Source: an uncultured Mollicutes bacterium (GTDB taxonomy: Bacteria > Bacillota_I > Bacilli_A > RF39 > UBA660). Taken from it: a stretch of 20,803 nucleotides of DNA. The position numbers and the translations under genes were made by a program. The DNA lies in the NCBI GenBank assembly GCA_900543055.1, contig UQQI01000027.1, positions 1 through 20,803 on the forward strand, in the 5' to 3' direction. The notes beneath the pieces were generated by a model, which was not told the DNA's origin, searched no databases, and saw only the letters and a program-made list of their open reading frames with translations. Positions 14,879 to 20,803 of this stretch are shown piece by piece. Numbering within the stretch: the stretch's first letter is position 1; every line of letters starts with the position of its first letter.

Positions 14879-16010
14879 TTACCATATTTCATTTATCATT
14901 ACAGTTGGGTAGGCAATCCAAGGTATTTTTTTATTTACTATACTGATAATTATATCTTTTGTTATTTTATATTCTTCAATATTGCTATTGGCATCACCTT
15001 TAGTATATATGATTAGCTCTTTATCTGTTTTTACTTCTTTATATATACGATGTACTACTACTTTTTCATTATAATTATTGGATATTACTTTACCTACTTC
15101 TAAGTCTTTTTCTTTAAATTCTTTGTTAATTATTACAAAATCTCCTTTATTTATATTAGGTACCATTGAGCCTGTTGCAATTGCAATATCATAAAATTCA
15201 AAATATACTGATACAAAATAAATCATTATTAGTATTAAAATTATTGGTATTTCATATACTATTTTTAATTTCATAGCATTTTTATGTTCTAGTACTATTG
15301 TTTCTGTTTTATCTTTCTTTAACCAGTTATATAATCTAATAATAAGTAATACTGGTAAGATAAAGAATATAATTGAATATAAATACTCATTTGGTTTAGG
15401 TATTATTGGTAATAAATATTTATATAAATACATTATCATTAAATATACTAAACTTGGTATATAGCCGAAATAGTAAGTCACCCAACTACAAAGTATATTT
15501 TCAGTAATTGTTGGAATTATTGTTAAAGCAAGCAATAAAAAAGTTTGTTTTGAAAAACTCAATGAACTTATTGACATTGCTATTGTACAATCCATACAAA
15601 TAAACACTACTACTACTATTAGTACTATTATCCCTTTTTTCCCCGGATTTACTAATTAATGTATATCTTAAATATTCCTTTGCTAAAATGTATAAAACTA
15701 CTGGTAAAATTATATTTGTAATAGATTTAAATGTTAAATAATTACCTACTTTAGCAAAGCTTATAAATATTCCAGATAAGTAATATAAAATAAAAAATGG
15801 CATTAAAAATATTATAATTCCTAATACAATGTCCTTTACATATCTGTGTCTATCTTTTTCATACCCAAATACTTTTTTTTATTATTAAAAGTATTACTGT
15901 AAATAAGAATAATGTCCATCTATTAAATAATTTAAATACAAAACTATTTAAAAAAATTATAAGTATTATAATTAAGGAAAATATAATAAGTCTTTTAAAA
16001 CTTGTTTTAT
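14879..16010 (-). pseudogene. sipW: SipW-like signal peptidase I, split by frameshifts
   Basis: Three frames joined end to end give about 375 residues. Segment A (about 16008-15875) reads KTSFKRLIIFSLIIILIIF to LLIIKK. Segment B (about 15876-15640) runs VFGYEKDRHRYVKDIVLGI to TLISKSG. Segment C starts KKGIIVLIVVVVFICMDC and ends at 14879. The joins fall in a T8 run (15873-15880) and in a C3T6C4 run (15632-15644); each needs one base fewer. The start also looks damaged: AAGGAG (16025-16020) is followed at 9 bases by AT where one added G would give ATG. Segment C carries the ER-type catalytic set: Ser in ATGSMVP, His in VVVHRI and Asp in KGDAN. The N-terminal half is multi-spanning membrane. 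An ATG at 15592 allows 237 residues including the catalytic domain, so activity is not excluded. Sequencing error is equally possible. Confidence 0.85.
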
Positions 16011-16024
16011 ATTTTTATTCTCCT

Positions 16025-16060
16025 TCTAAAAAATGGCACAGTATTTTAATGTGCCATTTT
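16025..16060 (-). terminator. Terminator/attenuator between the TasA-like gene and sipW
   Basis: Perfect 11-bp arms AAAATGGCACA (16030-16040) and TGTGCCATTTT (16050-16060) around a 9-base loop, followed on the minus strand by U6. It sits 4 bases after the TasA-like stop, and the ribosome binding site of sipW begins right at the end of its U-tract. No separate sipW promoter is evident, so partial readthrough probably sets a low peptidase-to-substrate ratio. Confidence 0.85.
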
Positions 16061-16063
16061 ATC

Positions 16064-16744
16064 TTAGTCCACTGAACTATAGTTTAGTGAAATATTTCCA
16101 AATGAAACAGTAAAATCTCCATCTGCTCTTGCACTATTTTCAAGATATTCTATTGTTACTGTTACTGGTTCACTAGCAGATTTTAATAATTGATGATTAG
16201 TAATACTTGTTAAACCACTTGTTGTTTCAGCTTCGTTTCCAACTTTTACTTTTACAACAATACCTTCGCATGCTTTTTGTACTAATGCATCAGTTGTTCC
16301 TGGTGCTGCAGTACAAACTTTATTTGCTGTTTGTCCTGAAACATTAGCATATACAACACTCTTTAAGAATGCATCTAATTCACCTTTGTTATAAGCATAG
16401 AATTTATAAGTTGCTTTTTGTCCTGGTGCATTGAATGTTGCATTTAAATTTGAAATTGTTGGATCAGAACTATTATCAATTACTGCATTTGTTGCAGCTA
16501 ATGAAACAGCAGGTGTAACTTCTGGTGTATTAGCTTGTGTTATTTCTGGAACAATTGGGTTTGTTTCAACTTCACTTTCTGAACTTGAAAAATCAACATT
16601 AAATGTACTTGCATCAGGTGACACTGTTGCTGCAGAATTAATCTTTAATACATTTGAGAATGCTGCAAATCCGATAGATAATCCCATAACTCCTACTGCT
16701 AAAACTGTTACTAAAATTAACTTTGTATCTCTATTTTTTTCCAT
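16064..16744 (-). CDS. TasA/camelysin-like exported protein, probable SipW substrate
   Basis: 226 residues. A short basic start (MEKNRDTK) is followed by a hydrophobic segment (9-29, LILVTVLAVGVMGLSIGFAAF) with a signal-peptidase-like GFA-AF end. The next residues FSNVLKINSAATVSP resemble the start of SipW-processed camelysin/TasA proteins, which polymerise into extracellular fibres. The rest is Ser, Thr, Val and Ala-rich beta-type sequence with two cysteines (KVCTAAPG and KACEGI) that could pair, ending GDFTVSFGNISLNYSSVD. Composition is clearly different from neighbours, with more Ala and Gly, as expected of a secreted structural protein. AGGAGG lies 8 bases before the ATG. First gene of the cassette with sipW and the DUF5305-like gene. 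A fibre-forming role is inferred from family and context. Confidence 0.8.
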   Translation of the reverse strand: MEKNRDTKLILVTVLAVGVMGLSIGFAAFSNVLKINSAATVSPDASTFNVDFSSSESEVETNPIVPEITQANTPEVTPAVSLAATNAVIDNSSDPTISNLNATFNAPGQKATYKFYAYNKGELDAFLKSVVYANVSGQTANKVCTAAPGTTDALVQKACEGIVVKVKVGNEAETTSGLTSITNHQLLKSASEPVTVTIEYLENSARADGDFTVSFGNISLNYSSVD

Positions 16745-16779
16745 TTTTGTATCCTCCTACTTTTATTATTATATATTAT

Positions 16780-16807
16780 ATGATACCATATTAAAAAATA
16801 TTTTCAA
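16780..16807 (-). promoter_or_regulatory. Putative promoter of the TasA-like/sipW cassette
   Basis: Minus-strand TTGAAA (16807-16802), 16 bases, then TATCAT (16785-16780) preceded by TGG. A perfect TATAAT lies a few bases further on but at a poor distance from the -35. Confidence 0.45.
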
Positions 16808-16824
16808 GTTAATTATATATAATT

Positions 16825-17433
16825 TTACATTTTTTTTCTACTTCTACTAGTAATATCTTTTAGTAGTTTACTCAAAAAATATAATCTTATACCTCTAGTA
16901 TTTTTTAATCTCTGTTTTTCTTCATAATACTCTCGTTCTCTTTTATTTTCTTCTTTACTATTTTCTATTGCAAAAAAGTGATTTCCAATAAATTCATCTA
17001 ATACTTTATAATATATTTTTTCAGCAATTTGCTGTTCTTCTTTTTGAGTACAAGCTTCTTCTATGATACCACTTATCAATTCTTCATTATGAAATTGTTT
17101 AATTATCCCCTCTTTGTCTTTATCTACTTTAAATAGTTTTTCAAATTCTTTATATAGTTTATCCCATACAACTTTGTCTATAGTACTTTTTTCAATACTT
17201 TTTAACTCTTTTGATAATTTAGATAATTCATTATATCTACCATATTCATGTATCAATGTTTTGTCAATAAAGTTTTTTATTTCATAATTATATTCTCTAT
17301 CATAATATTCATTTTCTTTTATTTTTTCAAAAATTTCTAATACGTTATTTTCAAACTCATTAAAGTCAAAACTATTATATTTAACAAATTTTCTACATTT
17401 TTCTTGAATAATTTCTTTTAGTTCATTTTTCAT
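16825..17433 (-). CDS. Charged helical protein, unknown function
   Basis: 202 residues, no recognised family. Almost entirely helical and rich in Lys, Glu, Asn and Tyr, with heptad-like stretches (ELSKLSKELKSIEKSTIDK; ENSKEENKREREYYEEKQRL) that suggest a coiled coil. It ends in a basic tail (DITSRSRKKM). No signal peptide or membrane helix, so probably cytosolic. GGAGA lies 4 bases before the ATG. It reads in the same direction as the secretion cassette and ends 80 bases before the TasA-like start, with a promoter between them, so co-regulation is uncertain. Divergent from the DUF3592-like gene. Confidence 0.75.
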   Translation of the reverse strand: MKNELKEIIQEKCRKFVKYNSFDFNEFENNVLEIFEKIKENEYYDREYNYEIKNFIDKTLIHEYGRYNELSKLSKELKSIEKSTIDKVVWDKLYKEFEKLFKVDKDKEGIIKQFHNEELISGIIEEACTQKEEQQIAEKIYYKVLDEFIGNHFFAIENSKEENKREREYYEEKQRLKNTRGIRLYFLSKLLKDITSRSRKKM

Positions 17434-17471
17434 AAACTCTCCTTTAATCTACTACTTTACTATTTTGTTTT

Positions 17472-17515
17472 AGTATAACATATTTATTTTTATTTTAATA
17501 TTTTAATGTTATACT
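17472..17515. promoter_or_regulatory. Back-to-back divergent promoters forming an inverted repeat
   Basis: AGTATAACAT (17472-17481) and ATGTTATACT (17506-17515) are exact reverse complements. Each contains TGTTATACT, an extended -10 box, pointing outward: left toward the helical gene at 17433, right toward the DUF3592-like gene at 17539. The 24-base interval is almost pure A/T with no clear -35. Confidence 0.55.
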
Positions 17516-17538
17516 TTTATTATAGAGAGGTGTTTTAT

Positions 17539-18366
17539 ATGTATGATATTGATACTAGTAATGTTAAGAAAGGAATAAAGTTTTTTCTAATGTTTTTGTT
17601 TGTTGGAGTTTTCTTTTTAGGAATTCTTCTTGCTATTTTAATAATGAATATTATAAATTATAAAAGTCTTGATTCTGAAATTGTGCCTAATCATATTGAG
17701 ATAAATACTTATAAAGATAGTGATGGTGATACAATGTATTCTCCAATATATTATTATAATATTCGTGGTAAAGAGTATAAATGTTCATCTCAAGGTGGTT
17801 CTAGTATAATGCCAAGTACAAAGAATAGAAAAGTTTACTTTGATTCAAAGAACCCAACAAGATGTATGACTGATTATTCTAGAGGTAATAATAAGTGGAT
17901 ACTACTCTTTCTACTTTTACCTATTGTATTTATTGGTACAGCTGTTTACAACATTATTAAAGTAAATAAAAGAATTAAATTAATTAATGAATTAAACACT
18001 ACTGGTAAGTTAGTTAAAAATTTACCTTATAGGTTAGAAAACACTGGTATGTCAATTAATGGAGTCCAAATACAAAGACCAGTTGTTGATTATACGTTAC
18101 CATCTGGAACTACTATAACTTTGCAAGGAGATCCTAGACACGATAAGAAAGTTGCGGATAAAGATGGTATGGTAGACTTAATTATAGATGAGGCTAATCC
18201 GAATAATTATTTTATAGACTTTGAAATTAACAGATTATCAGGTAACTTACCTACTGATTATTACACAAATGATCAAATATTTCAAAATAACGGAAATAAT
18301 AATTTTATGAATCAACAAGATAATCAAAAATATATAAATAATAATATTAACAATCAAAACAATTGA
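17539..18366 (+). CDS. DUF3592-like membrane protein
   Basis: 275 residues from MYDIDTSNVKK, chosen because GAGAGGTG lies 6 bases upstream. The in-frame ATG 33 bases earlier falls in the promoter. First transmembrane helix at about 15-38. An outer domain (40-112) contains DGDTMYSPIYYYNIRGKEY, SSQGGSS and KVYFDSKNPTRC, the DUF3592 pattern, with two cysteines. A second helix follows at about 116-138, then a cytoplasmic part of 135 residues with a likely beta domain and an Asn/Gln-rich tail (240-275). No enzymatic motif. Function unknown; DUF3592 proteins are often encoded beside other small membrane proteins, as with the next gene. The stop is TGA, confirming that TGA is not reassigned. Confidence 0.82.
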   Translation: MYDIDTSNVKKGIKFFLMFLFVGVFFLGILLAILIMNIINYKSLDSEIVPNHIEINTYKDSDGDTMYSPIYYYNIRGKEYKCSSQGGSSIMPSTKNRKVYFDSKNPTRCMTDYSRGNNKWILLFLLLPIVFIGTAVYNIIKVNKRIKLINELNTTGKLVKNLPYRLENTGMSINGVQIQRPVVDYTLPSGTTITLQGDPRHDKKVADKDGMVDLIIDEANPNNYFIDFEINRLSGNLPTDYYTNDQIFQNNGNNNFMNQQDNQKYINNNINNQNN

Positions 18367-18375
18367 TTGTTTTAA
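18356..18375 (+). terminator. Weak hairpin terminator
   Basis: AAAACAA (18356-18362) and TTGTTTT (18367-18373) around TTGA, overlapping the stop codon of the DUF3592-like gene. The stem is short and AT-rich and the T-run is part of the stem, so termination is likely partial. Confidence 0.4.
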
Positions 18376-18392
18376 TAAGATAAATCTGTCTC

Positions 18393-18423
18393 TTGATTAA
18401 AATAAAACTTTTTATGTTATAAT
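18393..18423 (+). promoter_or_regulatory. Promoter for the YcxB-like gene
   Basis: TTGATT (18393-18398), a 19-base spacer, then a perfect TATAAT (18418-18423) preceded by TGT. It lies about 29 bases before the preferred ATG at 18452. Confidence 0.55.
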
Positions 18424-18451
18424 TTTGTTAAATATTACTATGGAGGAAAAT

Positions 18452-19690
18452 ATGGAAAAAGAAGAAAAATTTTTATATGAAGTAGAGACAAATATTGATA
18501 AAGAAGAAATTATAAAAATGGTTAGTGTTTTTAAAAAAGATTTTTATAAGGCATATGCTATGTATTCAATATTTCTAAATCTTATTTTTTCTGCTATTAT
18601 TGGTCTAATAAGTGGAAGTATTCTTACAACCATAATATTCTTTATTATTTATGAGATATATTTGCTTATTTACTTCTATATAAATCTTGAAAAATGTTAT
18701 TACAAATCTTTTGAAAAGAATGTAAAAAAAGGAATTTCTAGTTTTACAGGATGTTCTCAATTTTTTGATGATTATTTTATAAAGAAAGGAACTAGTGTTT
18801 CTTATACAATTAAATATTCCGATATTGATAGATTTATTGAAACAGATACAAATATATACTTATCTTGTAAAAACATGGAGATTATTATAATTTTACAAAG
18901 AAAAAATTGTAGCGATGACCTAGTATTATTTTTAGAGAAAAAACTTAAGAATGTTAATGAAAAATATCAAGTTAAGAAAAAGAAAAAATTAAAAAATACT
19001 GACAATATAAATAAATTAATGAATGCATTATTTGTATTATCAATATTATCAATATTTATAGGTGTTTGGACGATTAATTTTTTTACTGCTAATTCATTTG
19101 ATTTTTTTAGAAATTTTTGGATTTTACTATGTTATATACCTATCCCACTACTTTCAATTATTTTAGGTTTTAAATATAATAGTTATGGTTTGAAATGTAC
19201 TAAAAATATTGTTTGTGGTTTTATTGTAGGAACATTATTATTTGCTTTTGGTTTTACATCTTTTATTATACCTATAGATTTTTTTGGAGCAGATTATAGT
19301 AAAATAAATAGTTATAGAAAATATATCGATGCAGATATCCCAAAAAACGGAATGATAAATCAAATTATTGATTTTGATAGTATTGATGACAGCAAATCGG
19401 AGACTGAATATATTGATATATATTACGAAAAAAATGAGAGTAAGGTCCTTGAAAAAAGTATTGTTAATAATGATAATTGGCTATTATATAAAGATATAAA
19501 GTCAACTTTGAAAATATTCATGGGTCCATATAATTATGATGATGATACTTATGTTTCTATATATAATAGGACAACTAATGAATATAATAATTTGCCTGCT
19601 AAAGCTGGAAATTATGAATTTTATGTATCCGTATATAATAAAAATTATAAGAATTTAAACATAAATAAATTTATTTATTCGTATAAGTAA
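18452..19690 (+). CDS. Multi-spanning membrane protein with YcxB-like domain
   Basis: 412 residues from MEKEEKFLYEVE. GGAGG lies 5 bases before this ATG, whereas an upstream TTG at 18425 has none. Two helices at about 38-80 are followed by a cytoplasmic region in which YTIKYSDIDRFIETDTNIYLS (118-138) and IIILQRKNCSDDLVLFLEKKL match the YcxB C-terminal pattern (a PH-like fold). About four more helices lie at roughly 180-280. A soluble outer domain of about 130 residues, with many Asp, Tyr and Asn, closes the protein and may be Ig-like (AGNYEFYVSVYNK near the end). Function unknown. Same strand as the DUF3592-like gene but with its own promoter. Confidence 0.78.
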   Translation: MEKEEKFLYEVETNIDKEEIIKMVSVFKKDFYKAYAMYSIFLNLIFSAIIGLISGSILTTIIFFIIYEIYLLIYFYINLEKCYYKSFEKNVKKGISSFTGCSQFFDDYFIKKGTSVSYTIKYSDIDRFIETDTNIYLSCKNMEIIIILQRKNCSDDLVLFLEKKLKNVNEKYQVKKKKKLKNTDNINKLMNALFVLSILSIFIGVWTINFFTANSFDFFRNFWILLCYIPIPLLSIILGFKYNSYGLKCTKNIVCGFIVGTLLFAFGFTSFIIPIDFFGADYSKINSYRKYIDADIPKNGMINQIIDFDSIDDSKSETEYIDIYYEKNESKVLEKSIVNNDNWLLYKDIKSTLKIFMGPYNYDDDTYVSIYNRTTNEYNNLPAKAGNYEFYVSVYNKNYKNLNINKFIYSYK

Positions 19691-19735
19691 AAAGAATGTA
19701 ATTTTATTGTTATTTTACATTCTTTTTATTTTTTG
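19688..19735. terminator. Strong bidirectional intrinsic terminator
   Basis: Perfect 13-bp arms AAAAAGAATGTAA (19689-19701) and TTACATTCTTTTT (19715-19727) around a 13-base loop, then ATTTTTT. It overlaps the stop codon of the YcxB-like gene on plus and the stop codon (19717-19715) of the frameshifted gene on minus, so it serves both convergent units. Confidence 0.88.
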
Positions 19736-20013
19736 TCTGTCATCTTCTGATTTTTTCAAATCAATATTGAAGTAATCCATAACTTCAAGTAAATTATATT
19801 TATAAGTATTCTCTGTTATATCTATCATTTTATCTTTTTTACCACTTTTTTCTAAATCTCTAATTTTTTCAGCAACCTTTGTATCAATTAAATACTGATA
19901 TCCATTGATAGTGTAGACAAAGTTGTAATGAACTTAACTATTTGCTTATCACAGTACCTATCTGTTTGTTTACCATAGTCAATATCTTGTTGTTCTTTAA
20001 AAATTTCAGGCAT
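19715..20013 (-). pseudogene. Small gene of about 98 codons with one frameshift, unknown function
   Basis: Frame 1 opens with an ATG at 20013 (MPEIFKEQQDIDYGKQTDRY) and gives 41 codons ending TAA at 19888. A second minus-strand frame picks up near 19930 with HYNFVYTINGYQYLIDTKVA and continues with charged helical sequence (KIRDLEKSGKKDKMID) to the TAA at 19715, inside the terminator. Joining them near 19930 with one added base gives a coherent protein of about 98 residues. The ATG follows directly after two tandem TAA codons of the upstream 37-codon ORF and has no clear ribosome binding site of its own. No family recognised. Confidence 0.65.
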
Positions 20014-20016
20014 TTA

Positions 20017-20130
20017 TTATTTATTAATTTCAGATATTTTTGATAACTTTAAACTTAGTTCTTTTAATGAGTCATTTTGTTTTTTTATAGACTCAATTAC
20101 CTTTTTTCTTGTTACAAGACCATTATTCAT
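20017..20130 (-). CDS. Small ORF of 37 residues, unknown
   Basis: MNNGLVTRKKVIESIKKQND followed by a Leu/Lys/Ser-rich helix, ending in two tandem TAA codons. An AAGGGA site lies about 10 bases before the ATG. It sits right behind a terminator-like hairpin and in the same frame as the start of the next gene (ATG at 20013). It may therefore be the front part of one longer broken gene, or a short translated upstream ORF. No family recognised. Confidence 0.5.
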   Translation of the reverse strand: MNNGLVTRKKVIESIKKQNDSLKELSLKLSKISEINK

Positions 20131-20142
20131 ACTATCAATCCC
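20123..20142. repeat. 20-bp direct repeat, copy 1 (start region of the 37-residue ORF)
   Basis: Identical to 20228-20247. On the minus strand it reads GGGATTGATAGTATGAATAA, i.e. part of the ribosome binding site, the ATG and the first two codons and a bit. Confidence 0.9.
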
Positions 20143-20149
20143 TTCTATC

Positions 20150-20198
20150 AAAAAAAGAGGTGAAAACGACACTGCATTAGTGTGTTGACACCTCTTTT
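20150..20198 (-). terminator. Terminator-like hairpin ahead of the 37-residue ORF (possible attenuator)
   Basis: Outer arms AAAAGAGGTG (20153-20162) and CACCTCTTTT (20189-20198), inner arms ACACT (20169-20173) and AGTGT (20179-20183). On the minus strand it is followed by U7 and then, about 10 bases on, by the ribosome binding site of the 37-residue ORF. It lies downstream of a good promoter and a short start-stop ORF, which is the layout of transcription attenuation. Confidence 0.7.
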
Positions 20199-20208
20199 AA
20201 TAATCTAT

Positions 20209-20235
20209 CTAAAAATGTATATACTTGTTATTCAT
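20209..20235 (-). CDS. Putative 8-residue leader peptide MNNKYIHF
   Basis: AAGGGGA lies about 10 bases before the ATG, and the ORF ends TAG just before the hairpin at 20150-20198. It starts with the same two codons as the downstream 37-residue ORF because of the repeat. It could be a regulatory leader, or the stub left by a duplication. Confidence 0.4.
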   Translation of the reverse strand: MNNKYIHF

Positions 20236-20247
20236 ACTATCAATCCC
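20228..20247. repeat. 20-bp direct repeat, copy 2 (start region of the leader ORF)
   Basis: Identical to 20123-20142 and offset by 105 bases. The two copies flank the terminator-like hairpin at 20150-20198. Confidence 0.9.
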
Positions 20248-20277
20248 CTTAATAGCAAGATAACTTCTTGGTTAAGT

Positions 20278-20305
20278 ATTCTATCATTATTATTAGAAAT
20301 GTCAA
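20278..20305 (-). promoter_or_regulatory. Strong sigma-A type promoter for the leader/37-residue unit
   Basis: Minus-strand TTGACA (20305-20300, perfect), 16 bases, then TAGAAT (20283-20278) preceded by TGA. It is among the best promoter matches in the window. The start of transcription would be near 20270, giving a leader of about 140 bases before the 37-residue ORF. Confidence 0.65.
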
Positions 20306-20408
20306 CTAGTTGGTTTTAATTTCTTGTTATTTGAATGGAATTGTATAGTTTTTATATACTTTTAATATAGTTTTCTAAATCTTTAAGTAATATTTTTTCT
20401 TTTAAGTT

Positions 20409-20624
20409 TTATATAAATAAAGTTTTTTCATAATTAAATAGTAATATAGTTTTATCTTTAACTATTAATTTATGTGGTTCTATATAAGATAAGTTAGTAT
20501 TCTCAATAGTTCTAATACTGCCATTAATAAGTTCGTATTTAACATTAGCAAATTCGCATATAAATTTTATTTTCTTTTTTAAATTTTCTTCAACTTCAAT
20601 TTCTTGTTTAATTATTTTTATCAT
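20409..20624 (-). CDS. Small protein of 71 residues, unknown, possibly truncated
   Basis: MIKIIKQEIEVEENLKKKIK, then ICEFANVKYELINGSIRT and HKLIVKDKTILLFNYEKTLFI. An AAAGGA site lies about 10 bases before the ATG. Behind the TAA at 20409-20411 the same frame stays open for 18 more codons (NLKEKILLKDLENYIKSI) before the TAA at 20352. That continuation looks like real helical protein, so the TAA may be a nonsense mutation in a 90-residue gene. No family recognised. It follows two tandem minus-strand terminators, so it needs a promoter of its own, which I do not see clearly. Confidence 0.55.
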   Translation of the reverse strand: MIKIIKQEIEVEENLKKKIKFICEFANVKYELINGSIRTIENTNLSYIEPHKLIVKDKTILLFNYEKTLFI

Positions 20625-20651
20625 TTTATCAAATCCTTTATTTTAACAAAT

Positions 20652-20679
20652 AAAAAATCAATTCCATTCTTAGAATTGA
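20652..20679 (-). terminator. Intrinsic terminator, second of a tandem pair
   Basis: TCAATTC (20658-20664) and GAATTGA (20673-20679) around an 8-base loop, followed on the minus strand by U6. With the next hairpin it ends a transcript entering from beyond the right edge. Confidence 0.65.
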
Positions 20680-20691
20680 CGTTTATTAATT

Positions 20692-20724
20692 AAAAAAGTT
20701 GAACCTTTGATAAAAAGTTCAACT
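20692..20724 (-). terminator. Intrinsic terminator, first of a tandem pair
   Basis: AGTTGAAC (20697-20704) and GTTCAACT (20717-20724), perfect 8-bp arms around a 12-base loop, followed on the minus strand by U6. It directly follows the GC-richer patch. Confidence 0.78.
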
Positions 20725-20774
20725 GGATTCTTCAATGGAGCGGTTAAGATACAGCTTACGAACTACAACGCTCT
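20725..20774. other. GC-richer structured patch of unknown nature
   Basis: About 44% G+C (22 of 50, counted by eye) in surroundings of roughly 20%. GAGCG (20738-20742) pairs with CGCTC (20769-20773), with an inner GTTAAG/CTTA pairing. On the minus strand one frame reads VVVRKLYLNRSIEESS and stops with TGA at 20719 inside the terminator stem, using codons rare elsewhere here (CTG, CGC, TCC). That frame meets TAG a few codons upstream. It could be the end of a transferred gene, or a structured RNA. It does not fold as a tRNA to my eye. Confidence 0.4.
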
Positions 20775-20803
20775 CTTTCTAAAAACATTATATATAAAAT
20801 TAT

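Noticed and set aside
15632..15644. Programmed -1 frameshift at the GGGGAAAAAAGGG sequence of sipW
   Set aside because: The downstream frame is +1 relative to the upstream one, so a -1 slip does not reach it, and a second unrelated join and a damaged start also exist. Indels are simpler.
16431..16850. 139-residue plus-strand frame opposite the TasA-like gene
   Set aside because: No binding site, antisense to a clear signal-peptide protein, and its end runs through the AT-rich promoter region.
20725..20803. tRNA or known small RNA at the right end
   Set aside because: No 7-bp acceptor stem, no T-arm GTTCRANNC in the right place, and no match to tmRNA, SRP RNA or RNase P motifs that I can recall.

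Overview
The window is about 20.8 kb of very AT-rich DNA from a low-GC Firmicute-like bacterium. The closest fit is one of the Bacilli/Mollicutes-related gut lineages. This rests on base composition, strong AGGAGG-type ribosome binding sites, the gene set (lspA, a Gram-positive type dnaE, rpmB, typA, an ER-type SipW signal peptidase) and AT-rich intrinsic terminators. The code is standard: TGG encodes Trp, and TAA, TAG and TGA all act as terminators. The species cannot be named from the sequence alone.

Left part (1-9850), mostly minus strand: a cut-off gene, lspA overlapping dnaE, the divergent plus-strand rpmB (L28, 59 aa), a single-pass protein with a Gln-rich cytoplasmic tail, typA/bipA, a lipoprotein, an M48 membrane metalloprotease and a HAD phosphatase. 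These look intact. Most are single transcription units with their own promoter and hairpin terminator.

Middle (9971-13413), plus strand: a probable operon of a protein with a von Willebrand A-like domain and, overlapping by one base, an HExxH zinc metallopeptidase-like protein. This is the least familiar intact module in the window. It is followed by two decayed genes: a LysR regulator with two in-frame TAA codons, and the C-terminal remnant of an RlmN/Cfr-type radical SAM methyltransferase, also with in-frame TAAs.

A secretion cassette follows on the minus strand (13450-16744): a TasA/camelysin-like exported protein, a terminator hairpin, a SipW-like signal peptidase and a DUF5305-like membrane protein. 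The signal peptidase gene is split by two homopolymer indels and its start codon also appears to be lost. When the frames are joined it gives a coherent protein of about 375 residues. Upstream lies a charged helical protein of unknown function (16825-17433). It is divergent from a DUF3592-like and a YcxB-like membrane protein (17539-19690), and the intergenic region carries a near-symmetric pair of extended -10 promoters.

The right end (19691-20803) is gene-poor and degraded: a frameshifted small gene, a 37-codon ORF, a possible leader peptide and attenuator with a duplicated start region, an interrupted 71-aa ORF, two tandem terminators and a GC-richer structured patch of unknown origin. It looks like accessory or mobile-element debris.
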